Of a stretch of DNA of 5,019 bases, positions 1 through 5,019 are shown in pieces; positions within the stretch are counted from its first letter, which is position 1; the number at the start of each line of letters is the position of its first letter. The position numbers and the translations under genes were made by a program. The stretch comes from Verrucomicrobia bacterium UBA1412 (GTDB lineage Bacteria > Verrucomicrobiota > Verrucomicrobiia > Limisphaerales > UBA1412): positions 1 to 5,019 of the forward strand of contig DBPU01000046.1 of NCBI GenBank assembly GCA_002305615.1, written 5' to 3'. The notes under the pieces were generated by a model that saw nothing but the letters and a program-made list of their open reading frames with translations, was not told the DNA's origin and did no database searches.

Positions 1-50
1 CCCATCCTAGCAAACGATTTCACCTTTCGCAACATTATAGGATGAGGCAC

Positions 51-104
51 TTAACCGCAGATGACGAAGTATTAACCGCAGATGACGCAGATTCGCACAG
101 ATTA
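51..104 (+). repeat. CGCAGATT-type dispersed repeat, left copy with a 21-bp tandem start
   Basis: Two tandem 21-bp units (51-71 and 72-92) both begin TTAACCGCAGATGACG, and the second continues into ATTCGCACAGATTA. The heptamer CGCAGAT or a near form recurs about every 10-11 bp. The same motif returns in the same orientation at 2500-2522 and 4257-4289. The right flank also resembles that of the 4257 copy (AGATTATTTAGAGGGGATGA here, AGATTTAATTGGAAGGGATGA there). Similar short repeats are common in PVC and Bacteroidota genomes. No coding function is apparent, and its role is unknown. Confidence 0.75.
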
Positions 105-120
105 TTTAGAGGGGATGAAT

Positions 121-726
121 GGATGCGACCCCTCCGGGGTCGTAATATGTTGTGGTGGTATCGGGGCCCCGGGGTCTTCGACCCCGGGCTATGTGCTGGC
201 ATCCCTCCGGGATGCTGAATTAGGAGGTCTGCTTCGCATACCTCGAGGTTCGTGCATAGAGGTCTCTATGCCGGGCTCTCCCCGTGCCCGGCGGTCTACA
301 CGCCCACCTCTGTCTCCACGCCCGGATGTCTTTGTGCCCAGAGGTCTCCATACCTACCTGTCTCCGTGCCCAGCTGTCTTTGTGCCCGGAGGGCGCACGC
401 CTCGGAGAGGCGAATGTGCATAACCGTAGGTGCCTCTCCCGTAGGGGGAGGTACCTACGGAAGGGAGCTCTCTCCATACTTCCGCCTGAAGGGCGGTACT
501 TCACAACTTGGACTGGAGAAGATTTAGGTATGCGGCCCCATCTCATAGCCCTGAACTTTTCCCTATCGGACTTCGTGCCCAGAGGGCACACGCCTCTTCC
601 CTCTGCACCCCACGGGGTGCAGCAAATTCGAGGTATGCGGAGCATACCCATCCCCATAGCCCGGGGTCGCCAGACCCCGGGGAAACATCCACCCCACGAC
701 CCACCCGACCCTGTAGGGGTCGCATC
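121..726. repeat. GC-rich hairpin block with inverted ends (MITE-like or REP-like)
   Basis: This gene-free stretch is a chain of short palindromes. The ends are inverted repeats: 121-142 starts GGATGCGACCCCT, and the reverse complement of 705-726 starts the same way. Clear hairpins (left arm/right arm) are 126-132/136-142, 168-176/180-188, 199-205/209-215, 225-232/236-243 with one mismatch, 255-261/264-270, 424-440/444-460 with two G-T wobbles, 482-487/491-496, 575-580/584-589, 603-611/614-622, 632-638/642-648 and 660-668/673-681. The left part (121-243) resembles block 2543-2722 read directly. The right part (598-716) is an inverted copy of 2605-2722. Open frames across it are low-complexity and overlap on both strands, so I treat none as genes. 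No transposase is present, so a non-autonomous element or mosaic of REP-like units is an inference. Confidence 0.75.
262..391. repeat. Degenerate 16-bp tandem array, eight units
   Basis: Eight successive units start at 262, 278, 294, 312, 328, 344, 360 and 376. The spacing is 16 bp except for one 18-bp unit. The approximate consensus is GTCTCCGTGCCCGGAG, and the best-preserved units are those at 328, 360 and 376. A single related unit lies at 569-584. It is followed by GGCACACGCCTC, nearly the same 12 bases that follow the array at 392-403 (GGCGCACGCCTC), so the array looks like an expansion of a unit also present singly. Sixteen is not a multiple of three, so each unit shifts the reading frame. 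This explains the similar Cys/Pro/Val-rich peptides seen in several frames. There are no spacers, so it is not a CRISPR array. Confidence 0.8.
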
Positions 727-845
727 CACACTCGAACCCTTTTCTCTGTGATATGGGGGCGTTCATTTCTTCATCTTCACTCACTCTGAACTTTTTTCCA
801 ACTTTTTGGAACCATTGTATTCAGATGCTATTTTCAGAATGTTAT

Positions 846-1364
846 TCATTCTAACAACTCATCCCAATTTATTTCCATCCACTCCGACAATTCCTCCTCG
901 CAAAGGGGAACAACCATACCCTTTTTATCCCTCTTAAATACTGTCGCCGGATTCCCCTTATCATCAAATAAAACTATTGTTTCAAATAAAGCGTCTCCGT
1001 TTTCGTCACACTCCATCATCATCACTTTGTCATCTAAAAGATAGCTATGTGTAACTACTCTTCTATTCCCATCAACAGTCGAGAAAAGCGTCTTTTTTCC
1101 ACCTTGAAAATATGTAGTATGAACAAGGTCAAATTTCCCATTATCCTTTACGGAAACCTCTGTTTTTCGACTGAAAAGAGCATCATCAATAAACACCTCT
1201 GTAACACGTTTGTACTGACCATTTTCTCTTGATTCTACAACCTTTGTTTCTTCTTTTAAGCGGTCGGCCGCAACTGATTCAGTTTGTGTATGCAATCTAT
1301 TCATGCATCCACCAAGAAAGAAACAGCATAATAATACTCCAATAATAATCCCGTTAAATTTCAT
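846..1364 (-). CDS. Hypothetical lipoprotein, 172 residues
   Basis: The protein starts MKFNGIIIGVLLCCFFLGGC. This is a short basic N-terminus, a hydrophobic stretch and a lipobox LGGC at residues 17-20, so signal peptidase II cleavage before Cys20 and lipid anchoring in the envelope are predicted. The mature part is mostly charged and polar. It looks beta-rich, with loosely repeated D.NG-type stretches (KDNGKFD, CDENGDALFE, DDKGNPATVF) that weakly recall MORN- or YwqK-like repeats, too weakly to assign a family. The acidic C-terminus ends in EMNWDELLE-like residues (EINWDELLE). The start is the only ATG placing the signal peptide at the N-terminus. No Shine-Dalgarno sequence is evident in the very AT-rich 92-nt gap upstream (1365-1456), which could hold a promoter. 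It is the third gene of a leftward group and may be co-transcribed with the genes at 1457 and 1682. Function unknown. Confidence 0.85.
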   Translation of the reverse strand: MKFNGIIIGVLLCCFFLGGCMNRLHTQTESVAADRLKEETKVVESRENGQYKRVTEVFIDDALFSRKTEVSVKDNGKFDLVHTTYFQGGKKTLFSTVDGNRRVVTHSYLLDDKVMMMECDENGDALFETIVLFDDKGNPATVFKRDKKGMVVPLCEEELSEWMEINWDELLE

Positions 1365-1456
1365 AATTTTATTTATTAGATATATTAAATAATCTATATA
1401 TAAAATAATATTTATAATATCAATACATCAGAGGACTACTTCCACGATTACAGTTA

Positions 1457-1678
1457 TTAGTGCACTATTTTCTGAAACAGTTTCCTTCCACATCTAAAGA
1501 TAAGGTATCCTATCAGGAATACACAGATTCCTACAATCATTTCAACTATATAAACCCATATAGAGACCTTTTTTTCTTTTGGTATTAATGAATCAAGTGT
1601 AAAAAATATTCCATGCATACACACAAATGCTCCTATAAAATAAAATAAGATACCAATTATTTTATACAATATCCACAT
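1457..1678 (-). CDS. Small two-helix membrane protein, 73 residues
   Basis: Two hydrophobic segments are visible, about residues 4-30 (YKIIGILFYFIGAFVCMHG and following) and about 42-62 (VYIVEMIVGICVFLIGYLIF). They are joined by a short charged loop containing PKEKK, and a basic tail follows (RCGRKLFQK). This suggests an integral inner-membrane protein with a hairpin topology. The ATG lies only 3 nt after the stop codon of the upstream frameshifted gene (TAA at 1682-1684), which strongly suggests translational coupling in one operon. The lipoprotein gene follows after 92 nt. I recognise no family. The composition is AT-rich, like its neighbours. It is short, but the gene spacing and clean helices support it being real. 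Confidence 0.7.
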   Translation of the reverse strand: MWILYKIIGILFYFIGAFVCMHGIFFTLDSLIPKEKKVSIWVYIVEMIVGICVFLIGYLIFRCGRKLFQKIVH

Positions 1679-1681
1679 AAG

Positions 1682-2297
1682 TTATTCTTCACCATACTGT
1701 TTCTCACACTCTGCCCAGGGCGGTGGAATAGTAGCGGGAGCTGTTGCTGACAAGGTCGGTTTGGGGTCGGTGTATTTAATAAAGAAATACATTGCATCGT
1801 AAATGCTCATTGCATCATCTAGAGACTTCGTAAAAAACCCAATTTGTATTTTTGTCAGTAACAATAGTTCTGCTATAATCACCAATCCCATTAATTATAT
1901 TAAAAATATACGTAGAGTCTAATTCTATTTTAATATTATAATTAGTATTTTTCTCTTGAAGATAAAATATTTTCTTAGGTATAAAGATTTTAAGCAGGAC
2001 GTTCTCACTAAGTAGGTTTGATTCAAAACCCGGAGTAATTAAATTAGAGAAATCTTCAGGAGCAATTTGAAATAAAAACCTGGTATTCGAATCTCCTGCA
2101 CCGGAAGTACGCCTGACAACAAGATTTGTCACACTAGAAGGCATTGGATCCATTATCAAATCACGGAAGAGTTCCTCGTCGCTTCTGTCCGCCCAAAGAG
2201 GGCTGAAAAAAATAAATAGAAATAAAAGGAGCGGCACTCCTACTACCGTAAAGAGAACTGTAAAAAACGCAACTTTAACTAATCTCAACACGCTCAT
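1682..2297 (-). pseudogene. Membrane-anchored hypothetical protein, broken by a 1-nt frameshift
   Basis: Two overlapping frames make one gene. The first (1815-2297, 160 residues) starts MSVLRLVKVAFFTVLFTVVG, with a single N-terminal transmembrane anchor at about residues 8-36. A soluble part follows, containing MPSSVTNLVVRR and FLFQIAPEDFSNLI, and it stops at TGA 1815-1817. The second frame, open below 1894, continues as LDDAMSIYDAMYFFIKYTDP and a proline-rich tail, ending at TAA 1682-1684. The joined span of 616 nt has one base too many; removing one gives about 204 residues. The shift lies within 1815-1894, and the six-T run on the coding strand (1832-1837) is the likeliest site. An ATG at 1889-1891 would start the distal frame, but only by chance in my view. 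This is the first gene of the leftward trio. It may be a real mutation or an assembly or read error. Family not recognised. Confidence 0.7.
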
Positions 2298-2394
2298 AAT
2301 TTCTTACTTTTTTTTTATACAGCATTCACCCCTCCCCCACTAATGCATTCTTTCATCGTTGTCAGCAGATCAGTCACTTTATAATTCGTTTATA

Positions 2395-2522
2395 TTTTGG
2401 GCATTTTGAGTTTACAAAGGGTCTTCGACACATACACGATAATTACACCCGGCATTGTGGATGATTTTTGAGGGGATGCAATGTTTTTTCAAATTATTTT
2501 TAACCGCAGATTACGCAGATTT
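2395..2522. repeat. 128-bp direct repeat, copy A, ending in a CGCAGATT repeat
   Basis: It begins TTTTGGGCATTTTGAG and ends TTAACCGCAGATTACGCAGA plus a T run. It matches 4149-4278 with about nine differences including two 1-nt indels, roughly 93% by hand alignment. It lies 97 nt upstream of the start of the first gene in the leftward trio. Copy B occupies the equivalent upstream place for the LRR gene. On the minus strand the frame matching copy B's short peptide is stopped by a TAA here because of the indel, so the element does not behave like a conserved coding segment. A shared 5' regulatory or border element is possible. The surrounding 2298-2394 shows nothing else I can name. Confidence 0.85.
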
Positions 2523-2542
2523 TTTTGAATGAGAAGTTCAGG

Positions 2543-2722
2543 TTGTGAAGTACCGCCCTTCAGGCGGGAGTACGGGGGCTGGTTCTATCCGTAGGCACGT
2601 CTCCCTACGGGGTCGGGTGGTGTCGTGGGGTGGATGTTTTCCCGGGGTCTTCGACCCCGGGCTATGGGATGGGTATGCTCCGCATACCTGAAATATGCTG
2701 CACCCTGTGGGGTGCAGAGGAA
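2543..2722. repeat. Second GC-rich hairpin block
   Basis: Palindromes (left arm/right arm) are 2553-2557/2563-2567, 2589-2595/2604-2610, 2641-2649/2653-2661, 2672-2678/2682-2688 and 2698-2705/2710-2717. The segment 2605-2722 is an inverted copy of 598-716, about 90% alike by hand alignment. The start (GTGAAGTACCGCCCTTCAGG) is the inverted counterpart of 485-504. The block sits directly after a CGCAGATT repeat, just as the first block follows the copy at 51-104. It also lies 31 nt beyond the stop of the leftward LRR gene, so hairpin 2698-2717 could fold at the end of that transcript. It lacks the U-run of a classical terminator. Confidence 0.8.
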
Positions 2723-2753
2723 ACGATTGGCACGTTTTATCCGGGATTCTCAG

Positions 2754-4130
2754 CTAGAGATCTGTTCGGCCGTTAATATCTTCCTCAAAATTAGTAGTTT
2801 CCAATGCACTGCAATCATTAAAAACACCATCTCCCATTTCCGGCGTATTGCCCTCGAAACAAACACGTCTTAGACCGCTGCAGCCAAAAAATGCCCCATC
2901 ACCCATACTGGTAACACTCTTTGGAATCGTGATGCTGGTAAGGCTTACACATTCCATAAATGCCCAATCTTCAATATTGGTGACGCTATCTGGAATCGTG
3001 ATGTTGGTCAATCTGGCGCAGCCAGAAAATGTTCCATCACCAATGCTGGTGATGCTATTGGGGATCTTGATACTTACCAGGCTTGTGCAGTCACAAAAAA
3101 CCGATTCTCCAATACTGATAACGTTATCGGGAATCGTAATGCTCACCAGGTTCGTACAGTCAGAAAAAGCGGAATCTCCAACACTGGTAACACTCTCCGG
3201 AATCGTGATACTGACCAGTCTTCTACAACCCTCAAATGCTTCGGAACCAATACTGGTAACGCTATCGGGAATTGTATACTTTTTATCCTTTTTTCCACAT
3301 GGATAACTTATCAGTGAGGTCATATCCTTTGTAAAAAGCGCACCATCCACACTGACGTAATTATTGTTTCCTTCCTCAACATTGATGCTTGTGAGGCTCG
3401 AACATTCCAGAAATGCGCAACCTTTAATACTGGTGACACTATCGGGAATCGTAATACTGACCAGACTTCTGCAACCCTCAAATGCTCCGAAAGCTAGACT
3501 GGTAACGCTATCGGAGATTGTATACTTTTTACCCTTTTTCCTGCTTGGATACCTTATAAGTGAGGTCATATCCTTTGTAAAAAGCACGCCATCAACACTG
3601 ATATAATTATTGTTTCCTTCCTCAACATTAATGCTGGTAAGGCTCGAACATTTCAGAAATACGCAACCTCCCATACTGGTGACACTTTTTGGAATCGTGA
3701 TGCTGGTCAGACTCTTGCATTCCTCGAATGCCCAATCTCCAATACTGGTGACACTATCGGGAATCGTAATGCTGGCCAGGCTCGTGCATTCTTCGAATGC
3801 CCAATCTCCAATACTGATAACGCTATCGGGAATGGTGATGGCGGTCAGGCCCGTGCATTCTTTAAATGCCCATTCGCCAATACTGATAACGCTATCTGGA
3901 ATCGTGATACTTTTCAGGTTAGAGGAACCGAAAAAAGCATATCTCTCAATATGAGTTACGGTGTATAAAATTCCATTATGCTCTATTGATGATGGAATGT
4001 TCAGAGTAGTACCAGTGCAATTCAGACTCTCTTCCTTGTTCAAACTGACAGAAACAGTTCCTGTTTTGGAAGCTGTGTCTTCAGTAAGAATGCTGTATTC
4101 CAAACTCGTCTGTATATCAGGATGTTCCAT
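2754..4130 (-). CDS. BspA-like leucine-rich repeat protein (LRR_5 type), 458 residues
   Basis: Residues 1-73 form a cap with the family-typical pattern NIPSSIEHNGILYTVTHIE, followed by AF. About a dozen 23-residue repeats of the form SITIPDSVTSIGDWAFEECTSLT then run from residue 74 to about 421, ending in a degenerate repeat and the acidic tail NFEEDINGRTDL. This is the Treponema/BspA (TpLRR) class, often used for surface binding and adhesion. Two repeats carry a 36-residue insert (SINVEEGNNNY.SVDG.LFTKDMTSLI), common in the family as a non-standard unit. I chose ATG 4128-4130. The frame stays open to a TTG at 4224-4226, but the extra 32 residues lie mostly inside the 128-bp repeat, and neither start has a clear Shine-Dalgarno sequence. 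No signal peptide, lipobox, anchor or sorting domain is visible, so surface location is unproven and the copy may be a truncated or recombined one. Confidence 0.9.
   Translation of the reverse strand: MEHPDIQTSLEYSILTEDTASKTGTVSVSLNKEESLNCTGTTLNIPSSIEHNGILYTVTHIERYAFFGSSNLKSITIPDSVISIGEWAFKECTGLTAITIPDSVISIGDWAFEECTSLASITIPDSVTSIGDWAFEECKSLTSITIPKSVTSMGGCVFLKCSSLTSINVEEGNNNYISVDGVLFTKDMTSLIRYPSRKKGKKYTISDSVTSLAFGAFEGCRSLVSITIPDSVTSIKGCAFLECSSLTSINVEEGNNNYVSVDGALFTKDMTSLISYPCGKKDKKYTIPDSVTSIGSEAFEGCRRLVSITIPESVTSVGDSAFSDCTNLVSITIPDNVISIGESVFCDCTSLVSIKIPNSITSIGDGTFSGCARLTNITIPDSVTNIEDWAFMECVSLTSITIPKSVTSMGDGAFFGCSGLRRVCFEGNTPEMGDGVFNDCSALETTNFEEDINGRTDL
3213..3704 (-). repeat. 246-bp tandem duplication inside the LRR gene
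   Basis: Residues 143-224 and 225-306 of the LRR protein are consecutive 82-residue copies (3459-3704 and 3213-3458). Each holds one 23-residue LRR, the SINVEEGNNNY insert with FTKDMTSLI and a KK.KKYTI stretch, and a following LRR ending AFEGCR. By hand count 65 of 82 residues are identical. On the DNA the string ATTATTGTTTCCTTCCTCAA recurs exactly 246 bp apart (3360 and 3606). The period is a multiple of three, so gain or loss of a copy keeps the frame. Confidence 0.9.
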
Positions 4131-4148
4131 AGTTTTTTGTCGTTGAGC

Positions 4149-4278
4149 TTTTGGGCATTTTGAGTTTACAAGGGGGTCTTCGATACTTACACGATAATTC
4201 CACACGGCATTGTGGATGATTTTCAAGGGGATGCAATGTTTTTTTCAAATTATTTTTAACCGCAGATTACGCAGATTT
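4149..4278. repeat. 128-bp direct repeat, copy B, upstream of the LRR gene
   Basis: It begins TTTTGGGCATTTTGAG and matches 2395-2522 closely, with one extra G near 4172-4176 and one extra T in the run near 4239-4245. Its left edge is 18 nt upstream of the chosen LRR start codon. The CGCAGATT part (4257-4289) is the cleanest in the window, with three CGCAGATT-like units about 10-11 bp apart, and it reaches 4289, beyond the shared segment. It may be a common promoter or leader, or a recombination border. No convincing -35/-10 pair could be singled out by eye. Confidence 0.85.
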
Positions 4279-4361
4279 GCGCAGATTTAATTGGAAGGGA
4301 TGAGCGGGAGTCGGAGGGATACATTGGGAAAAAGCAGATGAGATAAGGGAAAATTTCGGTC

Positions 4362-4377
4362 TTTTATCCTGATAAAA
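4362..4377. other. Perfect AT-rich palindrome upstream of the plus-strand gene
   Basis: The sequence TTTTATCCTGATAAAA has 7-bp arms and a 2-nt centre, 46 nt upstream of the start codon at 4424. It could be an operator-like site or a weak hairpin. No run of T follows on the plus strand, so it is not a convincing terminator. The rest of 4290-4423 holds only the ribosome binding site. Confidence 0.35.
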
Positions 4378-4412
4378 CAGAAAAAAACTTCACAATCTGC
4401 CCCTTAGAAGGT

Positions 4413-4416
4413 AGGA
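4413..4416 (+). promoter_or_regulatory. Ribosome binding site AGGA
   Basis: AGGA, within GAAGGTAGGA, ends 7 nt before ATG 4424. It is the only good Shine-Dalgarno match in front of a gene in this window, and it supports the start chosen for the plus-strand gene. Confidence 0.65.
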
Positions 4417-4423
4417 TTTTTCC

Positions 4424-5019
4424 ATGAATGAATTTCAGAAGACGCCTCCGTCAGAGACTTCGAATCCTTCGGCTTCAGACAAAGCGCCCTTTGTCGTGAC
4501 CGATTTGGTACTCATTCTGACTGCCGTTGGGATTCTTACTTTCACACAGCATCCTCTTTCGGGTTCAGCCATCTGGACCATTACGCTCCTGGTAGCTTCC
4601 GGGGCCTGGATAGCCGTGACGCCGTGGATTATGGAGCAACGCTCGAAAACCAGGCTGGCAGAGCTCGATGGGCTGAAAGGAGTAGAGGAAAGCATTCAGA
4701 AAATGAACAGCTTTTCCGATGGGGTCAATTCAGCGCTCCTCTCTCTTTCCAACGTCCAGGAGATCGCTCAGGCTTCGGCCAAGAGAGCAGCGGAAGCTGA
4801 AGAAAAAATCGCTCAATACGGGCAGGATTTTGAAGAAAGATTTACCAAGGCGGCGAATTACGAGAAAAGCGCCCTTCAACTGGAGATTGATAAACTCAAG
4901 AGAATCGAGAAGGATTGGGTCTCATCGGCCAGCGGAATGCTCGATCATATCCTGGCTCTGGCCAGTGCGGGCATTCATTCGGGCAAGCCTGAAATCGCCG
5001 AGCAGATGAAGCGCTTCCG
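4424..5019 (+). CDS. Two-helix membrane protein with coiled coil, partial (3' end outside window)
   Basis: The frame is open from ATG 4424 to the window end, giving 198 complete codons. It starts MNEFQKTPPSETSNPSASDK, a polar Pro/Ser-rich leader. Two hydrophobic helices follow at about residues 22-40 (VVTDLVLILTAVGILTF) and 48-70 (SAIWTITLLVASGAWIAVTP). A long Ala/Glu/Lys-rich segment at about 72-165 has heptad character (AKRAAEAEEKIAQ, LQLEIDKLKRIEKDW), suggesting a cytoplasmic coiled coil. The last visible part, GMLDHILALASAGIHSGKPE, resembles, from memory, an uncharacterised protein of Opitutae genomes, with a faint likeness to the GrpE dimer region. Either link needs a search. Codon use is balanced and GC-richer than the leftward genes, so it looks like resident chromosome rather than island. 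Weaker frames at 4435-4695 (minus) and 4719-5009 (plus) are shadows of it. Confidence 0.85.
   Translation, partial: MNEFQKTPPSETSNPSASDKAPFVVTDLVLILTAVGILTFTQHPLSGSAIWTITLLVASGAWIAVTPWIMEQRSKTRLAELDGLKGVEESIQKMNSFSDGVNSALLSLSNVQEIAQASAKRAAEAEEKIAQYGQDFEERFTKAANYEKSALQLEIDKLKRIEKDWVSSASGMLDHILALASAGIHSGKPEIAEQMKRF

Noticed and set aside
3..44. Inverted pair CATCCTA (3-9) and TAGGATG (38-44)
   Set aside because: It is only 7 bp apart over a 28-nt gap at the window edge, too weak to call an element end.
262..391. Possible CRISPR array
   Set aside because: The units are contiguous 16-mers without unique spacers, and no cas gene is nearby.
82..789. Several overlapping open frames on both strands, giving Cys/Pro/Arg-rich peptides of 60-170 residues
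   Set aside because: They arise from palindromic GC-rich sequence and a 16-bp repeat, have low-complexity products in mutually overlapping frames, and lack ribosome binding sites.
796..811. Hairpin TTCCAA/TTGGAA after the lipoprotein gene as a rho-independent terminator
   Set aside because: In the direction of the leftward transcript the hairpin is followed by A residues, not U, and the stem is only 6 bp and AT-rich.
1047..1232. Plus-strand 61-codon frame within the lipoprotein gene
   Set aside because: It lies entirely opposite a gene with a clear signal peptide and lipobox, and has no supporting start signal.
1815..1840. Programmed -1 ribosomal frameshifting in the broken membrane gene
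   Set aside because: The required shift is +1 (or -2), there is no matching slippery heptamer in frame, and no downstream structure is evident.
2848..4146. Plus-strand open frames opposite the LRR gene (products rich in LVTLSGIVML)
   Set aside because: They are antisense reflections of the repetitive SITIPDSVTSIG codons. The minus-strand product is a clear family member.
4719..5009. Plus-strand 96-residue basic frame
   Set aside because: It is an out-of-frame, Arg/Ser-rich shadow of the coiled-coil gene that is open from 4424 to the window end.

Overview
The window looks like an accessory island next to a more ordinary chromosomal gene, probably from a member of the Verrucomicrobiota (Opitutae-like). 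This assignment is an inference. It rests on the partial gene at the right end, whose two-helix anchor, coiled coil and 'LDHILALASAG..SGKPE' stretch resemble an uncharacterised Opitutae membrane protein I recall. It also rests on the dispersed CGCAGATT-type repeats, which are common in PVC and Bacteroidota genomes. No rRNA, tRNA, transposase, integrase or CRISPR array is visible.

Layout. Positions 1-845 hold no credible gene. A short CGCAGATT repeat (51-104) is followed by a GC-rich block of hairpins (121-726) with inverted ends and an internal 16-bp tandem array (262-391). Positions 846-2297 hold three AT-rich minus-strand genes, transcribed leftward: a membrane-anchored protein broken by a 1-nt frameshift (1682-2297), a 73-residue two-helix membrane protein (1457-1678) and a 172-residue lipoprotein (846-1364). 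Positions 2395-2722 hold a 128-bp repeat (copy A) ending in a CGCAGATT repeat, then a second hairpin block. Positions 2754-4130 encode a BspA-like leucine-rich-repeat protein on the minus strand. Copy B of the 128-bp repeat (4149-4278) lies just upstream of it. From about 4290 the composition changes, and a plus-strand membrane and coiled-coil protein begins at 4424 and runs off the window.

The main organisational signal is modular. Read left to right, the order 'CGCAGATT repeat, hairpin block, leftward gene or genes, 128-bp element, CGCAGATT repeat' occurs twice with unrelated gene content. The repeats therefore look like shared borders and 5' flanks of exchangeable gene modules. The hairpins share an unusual rule: many have a three-base loop that reads C-GNA-G on one strand, even though their stems differ.

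The three small leftward genes may form one operon encoding envelope proteins, but none has a function I can recognise. The LRR protein belongs to a family usually involved in surface binding, but no signal peptide or sorting domain is visible in this copy.
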